Notes: generated by a model from the sequence alone, not told the origin. DNA of 64,000 nt from Scortum barcoo (GCA_023238725.1 CM041546.1:17747492-17811491), one strand, 5' to 3'; numbered from the stretch's first letter, positions 1 through 13,789 are shown. Made by a program: numbers and translations.

Positions 1-2760
1 TTATTGTCTACTTGTGACCAATTTAACCAAATATAGATGTGTCTTTTCTTGTTTCATTTTTATTTTCTAAGGGAAAAGGGAAAGAAATATAGACATAGAT
101 TAGAGGAAAGTGTGAAATCATCATCATTTTGTGGCTCTACTATCCTGTTGATCTTCTGGAGACCCCTCCAGTTTAATGTGATCCTCTGTGGGGTGTCCCT
201 TTACCTAGGCTGGGAAACACTGAACTAAATTTTCATAGTTTAACTGGGGATACATTACAAGTTACTCAGGAGGTTTTTTTTCATGTATCTATGTAGAAGT
301 CTCTACAGGCAGATGCAGTATGCCATAAAACTTGTTGGGGTGGCACCATTAAAGTTTAGATTAACAAAGCCAACAATTACCTTGCATTCATTTTGAAATG
401 ATGTTTGACATGTTTTTTTAGCTATGTTTTTACTTTCTCTAAATGTGGTTGAACTGGTCCCATGGAAGTAGGGCAGAGGTCAGATCATAGACATACTCGC
501 TGAATAAGTCAATGTCACTGGATTGTGCTGATGCTAATTAAACAATGACTTGACAGAACCCTGACTGACCCATGATTGGTTTACCAAAGTGGCTACGTGT
601 TTGTTGTAACAAAAATACAGAGATGAAAAGGGCAGCTCACAGAAAGTGGATGAGCTCTGTGCCCGATGGTGTGACTATCAGCAGTGCAGGGTGTGTGACT
701 GCACACAGAAAGTGAGCCTCTAGAGGACCAACTAATACCTCCTGTCCACTCAACCAACAGATACCTTTATTGCATCAGTGCTACAATTCCCAAATGACGT
801 GCTCAGATTGTGTTAGATTTCTTTCCAATACAAGAATCTTTTCAACTTCCATCAAAGTTGAAGAATACAATCTGTGTAACACTGGGTCGTACACCTCACT
901 TCAATCTACTTTATAGGACTAAGGCAGGCAGGAAGTATTCTTCAAAATGGTCATAAACAGATAAAATATGTTATAAGACAATGAAGGCAACTGTAAGTCA
1001 TCCTCTGTGTTGCGCTTAAAATGCTGATCAGGTGAGATCAGGAGCAGAGAAACACAGCAGTGACGGCTGGTGGACAGGTGAGGAAATGCAGGTCTGAAAC
1101 AACTTGAGGGGTTCGGATGATGCCGGTCAGCTAGAGGCAGAGGGGGGAGGAGAAGAGAGCATGTCTGTGGTCGAGATTTATACTTACACTACCGTGTTCT
1201 GAGATTGAATAGAAGACCACTTGACAGGACAGATACAGCATATTCAGCCATGAATTCTAACTGATGTGGCTCGTGACGCATAAATGTAAAAAATCAGAGG
1301 AAATGTTACAGAGACCGAATTGTTCTCGCCATATTTGTTCAGTAGCACAATCTCTTCTTTTACTGAAATGAGGCCTGACCTGTTTACTCATTGTAAATTG
1401 CATTGTAAAGTGCTGTAAATGCACTGTAGATCTTCGACCGAGTCCATGTTAGAGCCATCTTTAATGCGTGAAGGCCTCGAGTAAATCATCGATTATTAGT
1501 GTACAGACAGCCATTATCCAGCAGACCTAACTGTGAGGGTTTAAATGCTAGCCTTGTCATTTTTAACTCAACATTAGTGAGTGATTTGGGTCTGCAGCAG
1601 CCACCTTGGAGAGCTAAGGATGATACAGGCTTGTGACAGAGTTTACAGCAGACCCCATGCGTCATCCAGGGTTGACAACCACTATCCATCATTCTTCCCA
1701 GGGAAGCAGGCATATTGGACACTTCATCGGCGGACAAAAGACAAAATGCATCACAACAGAATAATGCGTAAATGAATGCAAGTCCCCTCTGGGCCTCTCT
1801 AAGGATTCACAAATCAAACCGTGACAATTGAAAGGTACAAACCAGCCTCTAGCCTGTGTAATATTTTACTGATCTGCACCTCACCTTGGGAACTGAATTA
1901 TAAAGGACTTATAAATGTGTCCTCCAGAAGGAATAAGGTGTCCTCCAAGTCATAGGTCCATTTCTCCATTTCTCAAAAGCCAATGTTGTCTGTTGTTATA
2001 TTGGTGGATATTTATCTGGATTCGCAGTGTACAGATTCTCAAAACATCTGGCAAAGCTATAAATAATGATATAACCCCCCTTTTTATGAAGCGTGAACCT
2101 AAAGCATGTCCTTTAATCAAAATCCTTTTGAACAAACACTGTTCGAAATGTGACAGCTGTCAGACAAGCCAGTGCTGCAGATGGTGCCGTGTTACAGAAC
2201 ACAGTAATCTCACAAAATGACATCACTAACACTTACAAATGCAATTTATTTCCATCAAATCTTTGTGCTCTTTTTTCACTGTTCTTCTCGTGTTTGGTAA
2301 CTAAAAGTAGCTCAGAGGGAAAATAATCTATTCGCTAAAAACAGTGAAAAGTCTGCTAGACTAAGACTTTTTATTGAATCAAGAATCAGTTTTGAATGGA
2401 AAACAAACCAGTACTGAATATTCCCCACACTTTGTTTACCACAGTGCTAATACAGTCAGTACAAGGTCATGCCGTGCCTCGCCGAAATCTCCACATTTCT
2501 CTACAGCTCCAGTGTCGACTATTTCTCAGTGGCAGAAAACCGTATCAGCATTATTTGTTCTCAAAACATTGGGCTTGTGTACTCGCTGCAATTCAGGGTG
2601 AATAAAAGCATAAAAGTGTTTTACCTAAAAATATAAATCATTGTTACAGTCATCTGTGACGTGTACAGCTGCAAGTAAATGTTTTTTGGGCCGGTACTGA
2701 TTTCTCTCACTGCATTTACTTTTTTTTTTACTGTCTCCATTTTTTTAAAAAGGGAAGAAG

Positions 2761-3264
2761 TCAATACAGCAGAAAGTTACTTGCGCAAAATGAAGTGACT
2801 GTTAGCGCGTCTACACCGTTACCACTGTGACCAAAACAAATTGTACAACACAAAAGTTGAGTCGTTCTACACAGATCTTTTTTTTTTTCCACAGTGTCAG
2901 CTTTGTGATTGTGGATAGTTTGTCTGAGTCTACTGAACAACTTGAAATCTGGCAGGTTTTCACATAATTGAAACAGATCAGGCAGGCTCTGCGGTTTCTT
3001 TCCAGCCTTCAACAACGGCCTTGCGAGCCCTCGTTTTAACTTTTTGTTGTTTCGAGGGGAGCTTGCATGTCCTTGTTCGCAGAGCATCGTATCCTCAATT
3101 AAACTACACTCACTAAGCCGTTCAGCACCAGGATTATTCTGCATGGTAGTGACATTTTGTGTGTGGCTGTACTCCCGTGGGTTCCTCTCACATTTAGAAA
3201 GCTGCTTACCCATTCTGACAGCACGGGGGACTTTTAAGCCAAACCACATAACACCACTCTTCAA
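2761..3264 (-). other. unrecognised 167-codon open frame, longest in the window
   Basis: The minus-strand frame starts MKSGVMWFGLKVPRAVRMGK and ends FCASNFLLY. It contains no recognised domain. The DNA has more CpG than its surroundings. In a 64-kb window one open frame of this length is not improbable by chance, and its C-terminal half looks poorly constrained. It could also be untranslated sequence of a gene beyond the window edge. Confidence 0.2.
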
Positions 3265-4085
3265 AATCAGTCAACGTTGAAATGAAATTAAACGAAAGAT
3301 ACAGAATAGAACAAAAGGTTCCAGCTGGCTGCTGAGAGAAGATGGTTAAATAAGACTATTCCTTTTTCTGAAGCAGCGACTTGGCCTCTCTTTTAAACTG
3401 GGATTAAGAAAGAGAGACTGAGATGCAAAGACAGGAAGAAAGGCAGAGAGATGAAATGATGAGATACACTATGCAGAGAAATGTTGAAATGAATAACCAA
3501 CTAATAGAACGAGAAATGAAGATGTAATCAAAGTTGTAGTGTTTTATATATTGCACCATTACTATAAAACAGTATAGCTCAGTGTATTACAAAAAGCATA
3601 ACCAAGAAACGGATTTGGTTGCCTTAAACAACAGTGACTGCAAAGTAACACTTGTAATAGTGGTAAGAATTGATAAATAAAAGAAATGAACTTGGCACTC
3701 AGCTAGCTTTTCAGTAGCCAGCTTTTGAGCTACTGGCTGATGATGAAAACATTTTCTTGAGGTCATGCTCTTGATGTGAGATTTAAAAGCTTTATCCAGA
3801 GTGCTAAATAACTTATGATTTGATCTTTGAAACCATGTTAGTTTGGTGCTATACTTTTATTATTAGACACCACAAAGTGAAGTGACATCAGGTGATGGTA
3901 GGAGATATTTCGATATTCTGGCAGTTTCTTTTCTGTTTGATTTTTTTCAACAACATTTCCACCTCAATTCAAATCCATTTTATTCAAGCAGAAGCGGGCT
4001 CTAGGTGGGCGGCCATCAGCCTTGACTGTTTGAATTGAGAAAGAGAGAGAGAGACAGCCTACCTTTTCGGGGAGTTTATAATCGT

Positions 4086-4104
4086 AAAAAAAAAAAAAAA
4101 AAAC
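4086..4104 (+). repeat. poly-A run
   Basis: Nineteen consecutive A. No SINE or processed pseudogene was recognised directly in front of it. Confidence 0.9.
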
Positions 4105-6349
4105 ATGCATATCAGTTGTTTTTTGGTATGAGTGAGTGACTAAGTAGTATACCTCAGAGGGCCTTGACTTTAATCCTATGTATTTGTAGATATAACCTAA
4201 CTTAATTAAGACCGAATTATTAGATTGTGAATTCTAAAGCACGTAAAGCACGTAAGTTACTCAGAGAGTATTTCTTTTCCCCTCATATAGTAATACACTG
4301 GTCCATAAATACACAGTAAATGTCAGATTCTGTATTGTTATATAATATGTTTTCAGCTTTTTCACCTCATTTATTGTGTGCATGACTAATGTATTTGGTA
4401 CAGTATGCTGTAATAGTGTTGGCTGACAATGGACTTCAAATAGTGAAGTAAAATCAAAAGTCAAACCTTGGATTTTGCCGACTTATCCAGCGAGCGTCTA
4501 TTTTACAATGGATTGTTTTTTATAAACAAGCTCCAAACTACCCTTCAATCTCAATGACTTCACGTCTTCTGAATGTTTTTTTCCAATGTCAGTATTGAGT
4601 CATATAATGCATTATTGTATTTTGTTTGCCTATGCACAACACATATTTTAAGATGTGGTTTCACTGTGTTTGATCTCTTCAAACATGATTTATGAAAGAA
4701 CAAATCTTCCTCAACGATGAAAGAAGAATCACAGAATTATATTCACAATAAAATGTGAATTTTATACAGCAGATGCAGCTTAAGTTTCTGTGAAAAAAAT
4801 TGATACTTGATAAAATGTGGATATGGGATACTTCCATAAATGAATAAATATGAACTTTGACCTGCCTGTATTCTGTTTCCTTAAATGATGCTGTTCCTTA
4901 CCGACTTTAATCAAATTACTGCATTTTCCGTCTTTTCTCAACATAAATCAATAAAGTTAATTTTACCATAATGTAATGTAAAGAGGAATGCTGCTGTTCC
5001 CAGAATAGTCCCTCATAAAGTCCTTTGTTTACTGTAAATCTGCAGAGTGATTTCAGTAATTGTGATTAAAGCCCGTGGTTTGGTAGAAAATGTTGATATA
5101 ATACTTTATATCAGTGGCCTTCAGATCCCAGCTCCTCTGTCATTTGTAGTTTTTTCTTTCATGTATCGTCTCTCTGTCTCTCTGTTTCTCACACAGACAC
5201 ACACAGACACACATATACCCTTTAGGCATCGATGGCTCTTCGCCTCCCTCTTTTTTTTCACCCCTACTCTGTTTTGTCCTTCTCGAAAGATTTGATTAAT
5301 TCATGGGTAAGAAGAGAGACTCAGAGCACACATTAGCAAAGGAGTCACCAGGAGTTCACTTTGAAGAGAAGAAAGACATGTATCCATGACCTCCAGCAAT
5401 GATTTGTGGAGGCTTTGGCTTGGCTCAATCTGTAAAAGGGTTTTATTTTCATTTATCTGATCTGAAAATATCACAAAAAATGTTAAAAATCCATTCCAAT
5501 AAAATTTTCATTGAAGATTATTTAAAAATTTAAAAATGGAGGGATCTAGCTGAACATGCAGTTGCCTGCATCAAGTCTCGTACTTTAAAATGCCCTTGAA
5601 TGCAGGAACTGAAGTATTTTGTGCACATTTAGTCCAAACTCACTGGGACCTTTGCCCTCCACAGACGAAGTTACTAAGTAAACAAGTCAACTTGATAAAT
5701 ACAACACTTTTCAAAATAAGAGTGCTTTATAATACATTACACTATGACTTAATGTGCACAATATAACGTATTATGTCCATCAACCCAGCAATAGTTCACT
5801 TTCTCTTGTTTCATCTTTGTTATCAGTGTTGGTTCTTCAGCATGAAGCACAATACCCATTATATTTAGATAGATATTAAAACATATTTTACACAATAATG
5901 TGCCTTTTGATATTGTTTGTGGATTTTGTGCTCCCTCGCAGGAGGAAAATGAGTAAAACCTTCTCATAAATAAATCCAAATGGCAGCATAAATTTGCCAG
6001 CAAGAGAATGAAAGGTATAATTGTCAGGTAAATACTCTCCCGGTAGCTACACTTTCTAATTCCCCCTTTTAATTAATCTTGATTAATCAACCTCTTATCA
6101 CTCACATGGAGGAAACCAGTGGAAGGCAGGGTGGCCGTAAATATGCAATCAGTCCCTTTCTGTCTCCGTTTGATTTAACTTTTTGAGGCCACAGAGAGGC
6201 AATATTCTCACAGAAACAAATTTTTTAATTATGATTTGAGTCTCCAATTGTGGGCTCATCAACTTGGAAACCAGTATTTTCAGGCTCATGATGACACACA
6301 GAGTCGATGCTCAGTGTGCACATGATGAATAAAAGCAGAAAGACAGATG

Positions 6350-6530
6350 GTAGAGTCGTTGGGATGCTCACCATTTAACTGCAAAGGTCCGTGATTTGAT
6401 GCCAGCTAGAAACCTTTGTTTCATGTCATACCCCATGTTTCCTGTCTGTATCTCAACAATATAACTAACTAGATCTAACTGTCTATTAATGAAAAAAAAA
6501 TGTACCCCCCAAAAAAGTTTAAAGGATTAA
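6350..6530 (+). repeat. degenerate tRNA-derived SINE-like fragment
   Basis: GGTAGAGTCGTTGGGATGC could be a worn A-box region and GGTCCGTGATTTGATGCCAG a worn B-box region. They are followed by ACCTTTGTTTCATGTCATACC and CCCATGTTTCCTGTCTGTATC, which match the body of a SINE common in fish (from memory), and then an A-rich end. The promoter boxes no longer fit the consensus. Confidence 0.45.
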
Positions 6531-6727
6531 GCAGGCAGACCGACAGATAAAGGTAATGAATGAGATGGACTGACAAAGATATGAAGGTTAAAAGAACCGT
6601 ATGAGCAGACAATAGAGACTTCAGATCCAAGGAGAAATGTTACATCAACATGCTGTTTAACACACATTTAAGTTTTTGGAATTCATAAGAGCATTTTTTT
6701 CCCTTATGCTCTATTTTAATCAGCTAA

Positions 6728-6730
<3 letters not shown>

Positions 6731-6769
<39 letters not shown>
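6731..6769 (+). repeat. (AG)n microsatellite
   Basis: About 19 uninterrupted AG units. Confidence 0.97.
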
Positions 6770-6771
<2 letters not shown>

Positions 6772-9424
6772 TGAGACTCACAGTTATAAAAGATTTACAG
6801 TGTCTGTCTCCATTTGCCCCTCTTCATAGTCCTGATTAGAAGACTCTAAATAAGACCCTGTGCCATTAACCTTCTGGAAACATTAAAGGGCAGAATTATT
6901 CAAACTGTCTCTCTGTTAAAAAAAAAGAAGTGTCTTTTTTATCCCCTCTTTACTTGCAAGGTTTAAGGTTTTTTTCTTCTTCTTCTTTTTTTTTTTTTAC
7001 CAGCACAATAGCACAACTTGTACAATTTATACATAGGCATTGCAGGGATAATGAGTGAATATTAATTTCCTGTTTTTTTTTCGGGGCACTGTGACCTTGC
7101 AACAAATGGATGCTGAAAATGTTGTCACCCTGAGGATTTAAAGCTTTTTCTTGTGTTGAACTTATAATGAGTCACTAGTAGTACAGTAGTGTGTCAGCTA
7201 AATGCTGAACATTTCTATGTAAATTTGGACTTCATATTTCACAAGGGCTTCAAGCCATACGAATATGAAATTACTTACTCAAGGTTATCTGCCACTTCAC
7301 ACAGCCACTCTCTCCAATGCTCTGTTCTTAAATATCCATCTAGTCTCAGATGTTGGCAAGGACGCCTGTTCCCATTTCTGAATGTCAAAGAAGCTTTCTT
7401 GCCACAGTATCACTGTAATCTTTGTCACATTTCCTGCTCCTTTAAAAGCAGACTGCGTCAATAATCCCACCGTGCGCAAAGCAATCACATCTGAGCACTA
7501 ACTTTCAGGCAGGGGCGTCATATGTTTAGGGTCAACAAGATAAAACATGATGAATTGACTGTCGGAGAGATTTATCTTTCAAATTATTCTCAAACACTGA
7601 AGATGAAGCTTGCTGAAATGCTTCTCACAGGCAAAACATCCGGTGCATCAATGAATAAGAAATGTGTTTGTCATTATCTGCAGATGATTCATCAGATTTT
7701 GGGACAAACAGATGATAGTGGTTTTACGATAACGGACAACCTTATGATCACATTGTATTTAATGGCACTGCACAGTTGCTGCAGAATTGGGAAAATGCAG
7801 ATGTCTGTTAACAACATCAGAAGGCTCAAACTTTTGCCCAGCTGTTTCAAATATGCATTTTGTGTTAAATAAATATTATATAATAAATATGAAATATTTA
7901 GATAGCTACAACATCAGACAAACAACAGTCTCCAGCTTAATATGCAACATGGAAAAATAAATCCAGGGGGATTTTTGGGATCTCTGTCTGTCAGCTGCTG
8001 TTTTGTAAAACAAACAACTACAGCTGGATTTGCAGCGCTGACTGAATGAGGGCTGTCATCTCAAGAAATTTGTGTTTTCTCTTTCCAAACTCAGCCAGAA
8101 TCAACTTTCTCTCCCTATGCGACCCAGAAATACTCTATGGCTCTGTGACAAATTTGTGGACAGTGACCAAAATACTCCCAAAATACTCGGCAATGGTGGA
8201 AACAGGTCGGTAGGAGAACTTTTCAGACTTTTTTAAAAAAAATTTTTATTATTTAATAGCTGAGCATCTATAGGACCACGATTCCACTGGAGCTCTTCCT
8301 CCTCTCCCTGGTACCAAGGCGAAAACTCAGATAAGATGTGACAGGCTGATAGCTGCTCGCTACGGCTGCTTTGGGAAGCAAGACAGGCTCTGTTTGTCTG
8401 ATGAGAAATGCTCTGGAGGAAGACAGACGGGCCTGGGAGATAGTGAAAGGAGAGGGAGGCGGGAGAGAAGGAGGGCGGTACAAAAATGGAAATGAAACAG
8501 CAAAGTGTTGGACTGTCTGGTGTGACCTTTTGCAAATAGATTATTGTAAACTCGCTTTTTTTTTTCCTCGAGAAATGAAGGGTAATGACCATGGCATTCT
8601 GATTACAGTGGGGGGTTTTTTATTTGCGGAGATGGAGCACGCTCACATTCACACACATAAATATGCACTGGAACATGTGCACACCCACACACTGACAATA
8701 TATGCTGTTCGGGTGGGCCAATTTTCAAAGGAAAGGTCAAGGCTGACAATGATTTGAAACCCGTTTTGCAATCTGCCGACCAAGAGAAATACATGACATT
8801 ACCAAGGGATGAGGGGAGAAAGGAAGTAAAGAGGGGAAAGATTTATGCAACAGGTTTGAGCACTGAGCTGAAGACCAAAACATGTTCTTTTATTACTTTA
8901 ATATGTAGATATATTAAGTTGCATGCTCATGTCAGTCATACTTTTCTGGCATCTCTCAACTATCACCTTCTTGCATCCTGAGTTTCTGAGAAGGGAGTAA
9001 GGAGACTGAGAGTTTTAAAAGAGAGGAAAACGAGCAGAGAGAGACTGAGTGCACATGGGAGTGAGACTGTAAAACAGACAGCAAAAGTGGCAGTGAAATT
9101 GAGAGAGTACAGGAGCTGGCTGACACGAGACAGACAGCCGTTGGCTAAAAGCAGCACTGAGACCGTATGGAGATGCAAATAGACCTGACACTACACGGGA
9201 GACGGCTGCCAATCCATCCGACACGTCCTCACGCCTCCATCTATATGACAGACAATCCATATTTACCGCTCTCTGCCTCTACTCGGAGCTATTATGAATT
9301 AGTCCATAAGGCTCTACAACATTGATGACAGTAGTTACCCTCCGGTATTCACTTGTCAAATGCCACTTTCTGTCAGGTGCTATTACGGAGCCATCATGCT
9401 GTAATACTGACATACAAGTGCCAC
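6770..9424. other. gene-poor stretch
   Basis: No gene. A purine-rich tract at about 8990-9110 explains several apparent open frames near 8.4-9.2 kb. Confidence 0.6.
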
Positions 9425-10043
9425 TGTTATGGTTTGCGTTATGCCCTGTTGTTGTCTGTTTCTTCTTGTGCCCCGTGTGTGTTTCTGTGCCTCACGTTCC
9501 TTATGTTATTCTGCCTTGTGTTTCTTGTGCTCCTTGCGTTTTTTGTGTTCCCTGTGTCCTCCTTGTCTTTTTGTCCCGTGTCCTGTGTTCAATGGTTCTT
9601 GTTCCTTTTTCCTTTACTCTCTAGTTCTGCTCACTTCCTGTTTTATTTTGTATTCCACCCCCCACATGTCTGCCACTTTACTTCCTGTCCTTGTGTGTTT
9701 CCCGCCTCTGATTATTCTGCTCCTCCCTTATTAGTTTCACCTGTCCCTTGTTAGTGTCCTCACCTGTTTCCACTTCCCTTGTCCCTCCACTGTGTATATA
9801 TACCGGTCCCTTTCCTTTGTTCCTTGTCGCATCATCAGTGTCACTATTTCTAGTGTGCTCCTGTGTTCCTGCCTGTCTGTCTGTTTCTGCCTGCCTTGGT
9901 CCTACCTGTCGTGTGTTCCTCTTGTTTGCCTTGCCTGTGTTGCCGTGCCGTAGCCAAATAAAGAGTCATTTACATCTACTCTGCCTCCTGCTTCGTCTGC
10001 ATCTTGGGTCCAACTATACTTTGCCCTTCACCCAACACTGACA
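9425..10043 (+). mobile_element. solo LTR of an LTR retrotransposon, 619 bp
   Basis: The segment starts TGTTATGG, ends CACTGACA and is flanked on both sides by the same 5 bp, GCCAC (9420-9424 and 10044-10048). TG...CA ends with a 5-bp target duplication are the hallmark of LTR integration. Inside, in the expected order, are a TATA-like TATATATAC (about 9794-9803) and a polyadenylation signal AATAAA (9957-9962), so it would be transcribed rightwards. No gag/pol reading frames adjoin it, so it is a recombined solo LTR. The pyrimidine- and TGT-rich body creates spurious open frames that should not be called genes. The family (for example Ty3/gypsy type) is not determined. Confidence 0.8.
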
Positions 10044-10802
10044 GCCACATACAATACAATGTGTAGCTGCCTGAAAGCACTGCAAGTGTATTTGCTCTCC
10101 AAAGTACAGAGGTGAAAATATGTCCAGTGAATTGAACAATTTAGCCATTTCTAAGCCACAAGCTTATTCTAAAGCTAACTTCTTCCTGCCCCGTTACACT
10201 AAATACATTTTAGAAGTCAGTCTTAGCTTCTTTCCAGCCAACTACCAAACACTCCGAGGCAAGAACATGATGAATCCCCATCCAGAACTACTTAAGGCAA
10301 AATGTCTGTTCCCAAAATAATGTACTTGAGTATCTCTCACCCGAAGTTGGGCCCCACAATTACTTAGCAAAGATTGCTGCAAGCTGCAAAAATGATACTG
10401 AACATTTCCAGATCACACAGTTTTAGAGGAGAGTTTTTTATGGGCAGCTTTCCTGTATAAGACATTGTGCAGCTGTGCAAAGTCAGTTTTAATGTTTCAA
10501 TTCACCGTAATGGTTCCGACTTAGAAGATGGAGTTTACTCAGTTGTCGAAGAACCCCTTTATGGACCTCTTGTGCATATTACCTTAACATCTGAAGTCTA
10601 TAGTTTATTCTTGACCTTGGAAACAGCAGATTTAAACATCTACAATTTCATGAAAACCAGGCAAACTCCACCTGCTGATGAAAATCATGTGACCAAAAGC
10701 TCCAGAGCAGCTACTAAGTGGACCTTATGAGATTTTTTTTTTCCCAATTTACAGGTATTGTCCATCAGAGGAAGATGATTTTTAGTAAATCGTCATATCT
10801 AA

Positions 10803-10850
10803 AGCTGCAACCAACAATCATTTTATCATTGATTTATCTTTTATCTAGGA
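10803..10850. repeat. GCTGCAAC-type repeat, terminal stub
   Basis: AAGCTGCAACCAACAATCATT followed by ATCATTGATTTATC. Only about 45 bp are recognisable. Confidence 0.35.
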
Positions 10851-11306
10851 ACTTACTTACTTACTATTCCCTGTCAATTAGTATCTGAAAAACACCAACT
10901 GTATGGAGCCAATGCTACAAAAAAAAACAGCTCGATGTATCAGGTTTCAGAGCTGTCAGATCTATTTACGTGAGTCAAAGGTGACTGCAGTCAGTGCAGT
11001 CGAACTCAAAGGCCATCTCAGCAACATTCTGTATGCCAAGTTGCTGACAGTTGACGGTTTAACCATTAACATCCCGTTATTTGAATGATGTGTTTATTTT
11101 ACAGTATTTCAGACACAGACAACACTTTGAACATGACATCAGCACAGATTCTCAAGACTTATTTGCTCTTCCCTCTCTGAGACATCAAAGGCGGTGTTGG
11201 AGTTGGGACTCCCTGCTGTTACATGTCTGAGAGGCGGTGTGTGTCATTCTGACTCGGTCAAACATGTCATTTATTTTATTTCTCGGGCGGGATGAGACGC
11301 AGAAAC

Positions 11307-11354
11307 ATCAGCTCTTTTAACTTAAGGAAAATCAGCTCTTTTAACTTAAGGAAA
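11307..11354 (+). repeat. perfect 24-bp tandem duplication
   Basis: Two identical head-to-tail units of ATCAGCTCTTTTAACTTAAG plus GAAA (11307-11330 and 11331-11354). Identity over the full unit implies a recent event. Confidence 0.97.
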
Positions 11355-12708
11355 ATGCAAATGACATTATCGTCTCCAGTTGTGATGTAAGCGTGCCCGT
11401 TTGTGTGTTTTTGTGCCATGCTGAATATGAAAGAGCCGGTAGCGAGATGACAGAGCTCAAACTGCTTACGACTTACTGCCATCAGTAGTCTGCACCAACT
11501 CTCTCTTTCTCCCACTCCAGTTTTGCCCAGCGAATCATCAAGCTCAGGGTGAATAATTCATGGAAGGGGCGGTTTGGTGTGTGCCCTAGTTAGCATTTGC
11601 TTTGCTGACACCTGCTGGTGCATCCAGAACAAAAGCAATTAGATGCATGGTCCTCCAAGGAAGCTTTGGCACTTTTTCATCCCCAGTCAAATACGTTTGC
11701 GGTGTACTCGCCTCCGTCTCTTTGCTCCTCTGCCTGAGTTTTAAGACCGTAACTTCCCGCTGACAGATTCCCCCATGCTCTGCTGCCTTTTGTTGTTATC
11801 TGATTAGCTGGAGCGAGAGACCAACCAGGATTCATTTCGCTGCTGTCTCTCTTAATTTCATTCCAGGCTGTTTCCCAAACAATGCCTAGAATCTTAAGTT
11901 TCTCCTCGTAGGTCTCCTGCTAACAACACAGAGGCACGAGATACAGTAACTGTGCTTTCAACTTATGCTCTGTGTCGGACATGCAGCTACAACTGGCGGT
12001 GCATTTTCATTTACCTCCATGATACCAGTGCTGCCAAGTGAGGACAAATGTTGTCTTTGATGAATACGGCTGACATCCACTAACATCGAAGGCGCACACA
12101 GAGTTATTTGTGTGTTGTTTTTTTATGAATTCAGCTACAGAAATATGACAAGTTTGTTTCATGAATAAGTTATCAATCAGGACTTGGGCTGGGCAAAGTA
12201 GAATGAGGAGATGGATGGATATTTGGTTACAAATAGCTTCATTTCTTTGAGCAGTTGTAGTATGTTGTTGAACAGTAGTTTCATAGTATATACAGTTTTG
12301 AATTTTGCTATTAATGAAATGTTTGTCATAATCAGTCAGTTACATGGTCTGGAGGGAGCAGCTATGTTAGAAAAACCTAAGAAACATGCAAGAAAAGTTT
12401 CTGACGCTCCAGTTAAAAAACGAAACTCAGCCTCACAGGAAGGATTACAGTCATAAAAAGAAAGCTGTCGATGGTGACAAACAGGGACAACCTGTGGTGT
12501 AGCTTTTCCTAAAGAAGAGAAGGGACTGAGGGTAGATGTTGCGTTACTGCTCTCGGGCAGGTTTTTATTTGTAAACTATTTGAAATAGGTTATGTAGCTA
12601 TTATCTTTATTCTACCTAAAATACAGATTATTGTCTTGGAACTGTGGACATTTCTCTGTAGTTTTGTAACATCATAAGCACACCCCAACACCGTCCAACA
12701 AAAGTCAG

Positions 12709-12969
12709 TTGAGGCACTTCTCCAAGGCAGTCCTTGGAAAGCTTTCCTCCATCCACATGAAGACTGAAGTCCCTTCTGTGGATGACTTGATATGTCATTT
12801 CAAATATAAAAAAAACAAAGTTGATCTTTTAGACTGTCCTGATGATCTCCCGTTCCAAAGCGATGCCCCTCTGAAAGAGTTAAGCAAGTGTGACTGCTCT
12901 GATGAAAAAAAAAACTGTCAAGATCTGAAACCTCTGCAAAACCCCATCAAGTGCATCCGAACCTCTTAA
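12709..12969 (+). other. unrecognised 86-codon open frame
   Basis: From ATG the frame reads MRHFSKAVLGKLSSIHMKTE and ends NPIKCIRTS with a stop at 12967-12969. The composition is protein-like (mixed charged and hydrophobic residues, several Cys), unlike the low-complexity frames elsewhere. No domain is recognised, and there is no neighbouring exon I can join. It could be a chance frame, a relic of a mobile element or pseudogene, or an exon of an unknown gene. Confidence 0.2.
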
Positions 12970-13287
12970 ATCAAACTGATGATAAGATCGGTGAGCTGTA
13001 TTTTATGGTATTCCCTGTAGGGCAATAAACGTGGCTTATTTTCTCTGCAAATTGGCCCAGAAACAATTCTGACAATCCCGGTCTGACCTCGGGCAAACCC
13101 CATTGCTGGAAATGAGCTCTTGTGGGTTGTAGGAGTAAATCGCACGGCCTTTTGAAGATTCTTTCTTGAGCTCTGATAATTTGGCCCAATAAGGCAGGCC
13201 TCCCCACTCGGGGGGAGCGATAACTCAAAACAAGCTCTGGACTCACCACACACTCACACACCACGCACCCTGGACTCACGCACTTTA

Positions 13288-13308
13288 TCACACACACACA
13301 CACACACA
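13288..13308 (+). repeat. (CA)n microsatellite, short
   Basis: About ten CA units just before the retroelement-like tail. Confidence 0.9.
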
Positions 13309-13324
13309 TCTATATACGGACTCA

Positions 13325-13789
<465 letters not shown>

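Larger units (their letters stand above)
1..6349. other. gene-poor stretch
   Basis: Apart from the open frame at 2761-3264 and a poly-A run I recognise nothing. The short frames are of the length expected by chance. Confidence 0.6.
10049..13287. other. gene-poor stretch
   Basis: Holds the small repeat stub at 10803, the tandem duplication at 11307, the open frame at 12709 and a candidate conserved non-coding block at about 13020-13230. Otherwise nothing was seen. Confidence 0.55.

Noticed and set aside
8371..8757. 128-codon open frame on the plus strand with minus-strand partner frames
   Set aside because: Partly low-complexity GA and CA/AC sequence with no homology recognised; frames open on both strands fit base composition, not coding.
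9322..10041. Several overlapping open frames rich in Cys, Val, Phe and Leu
   Set aside because: They arise from the pyrimidine- and TGT-rich body of the solo LTR and show no protein features.
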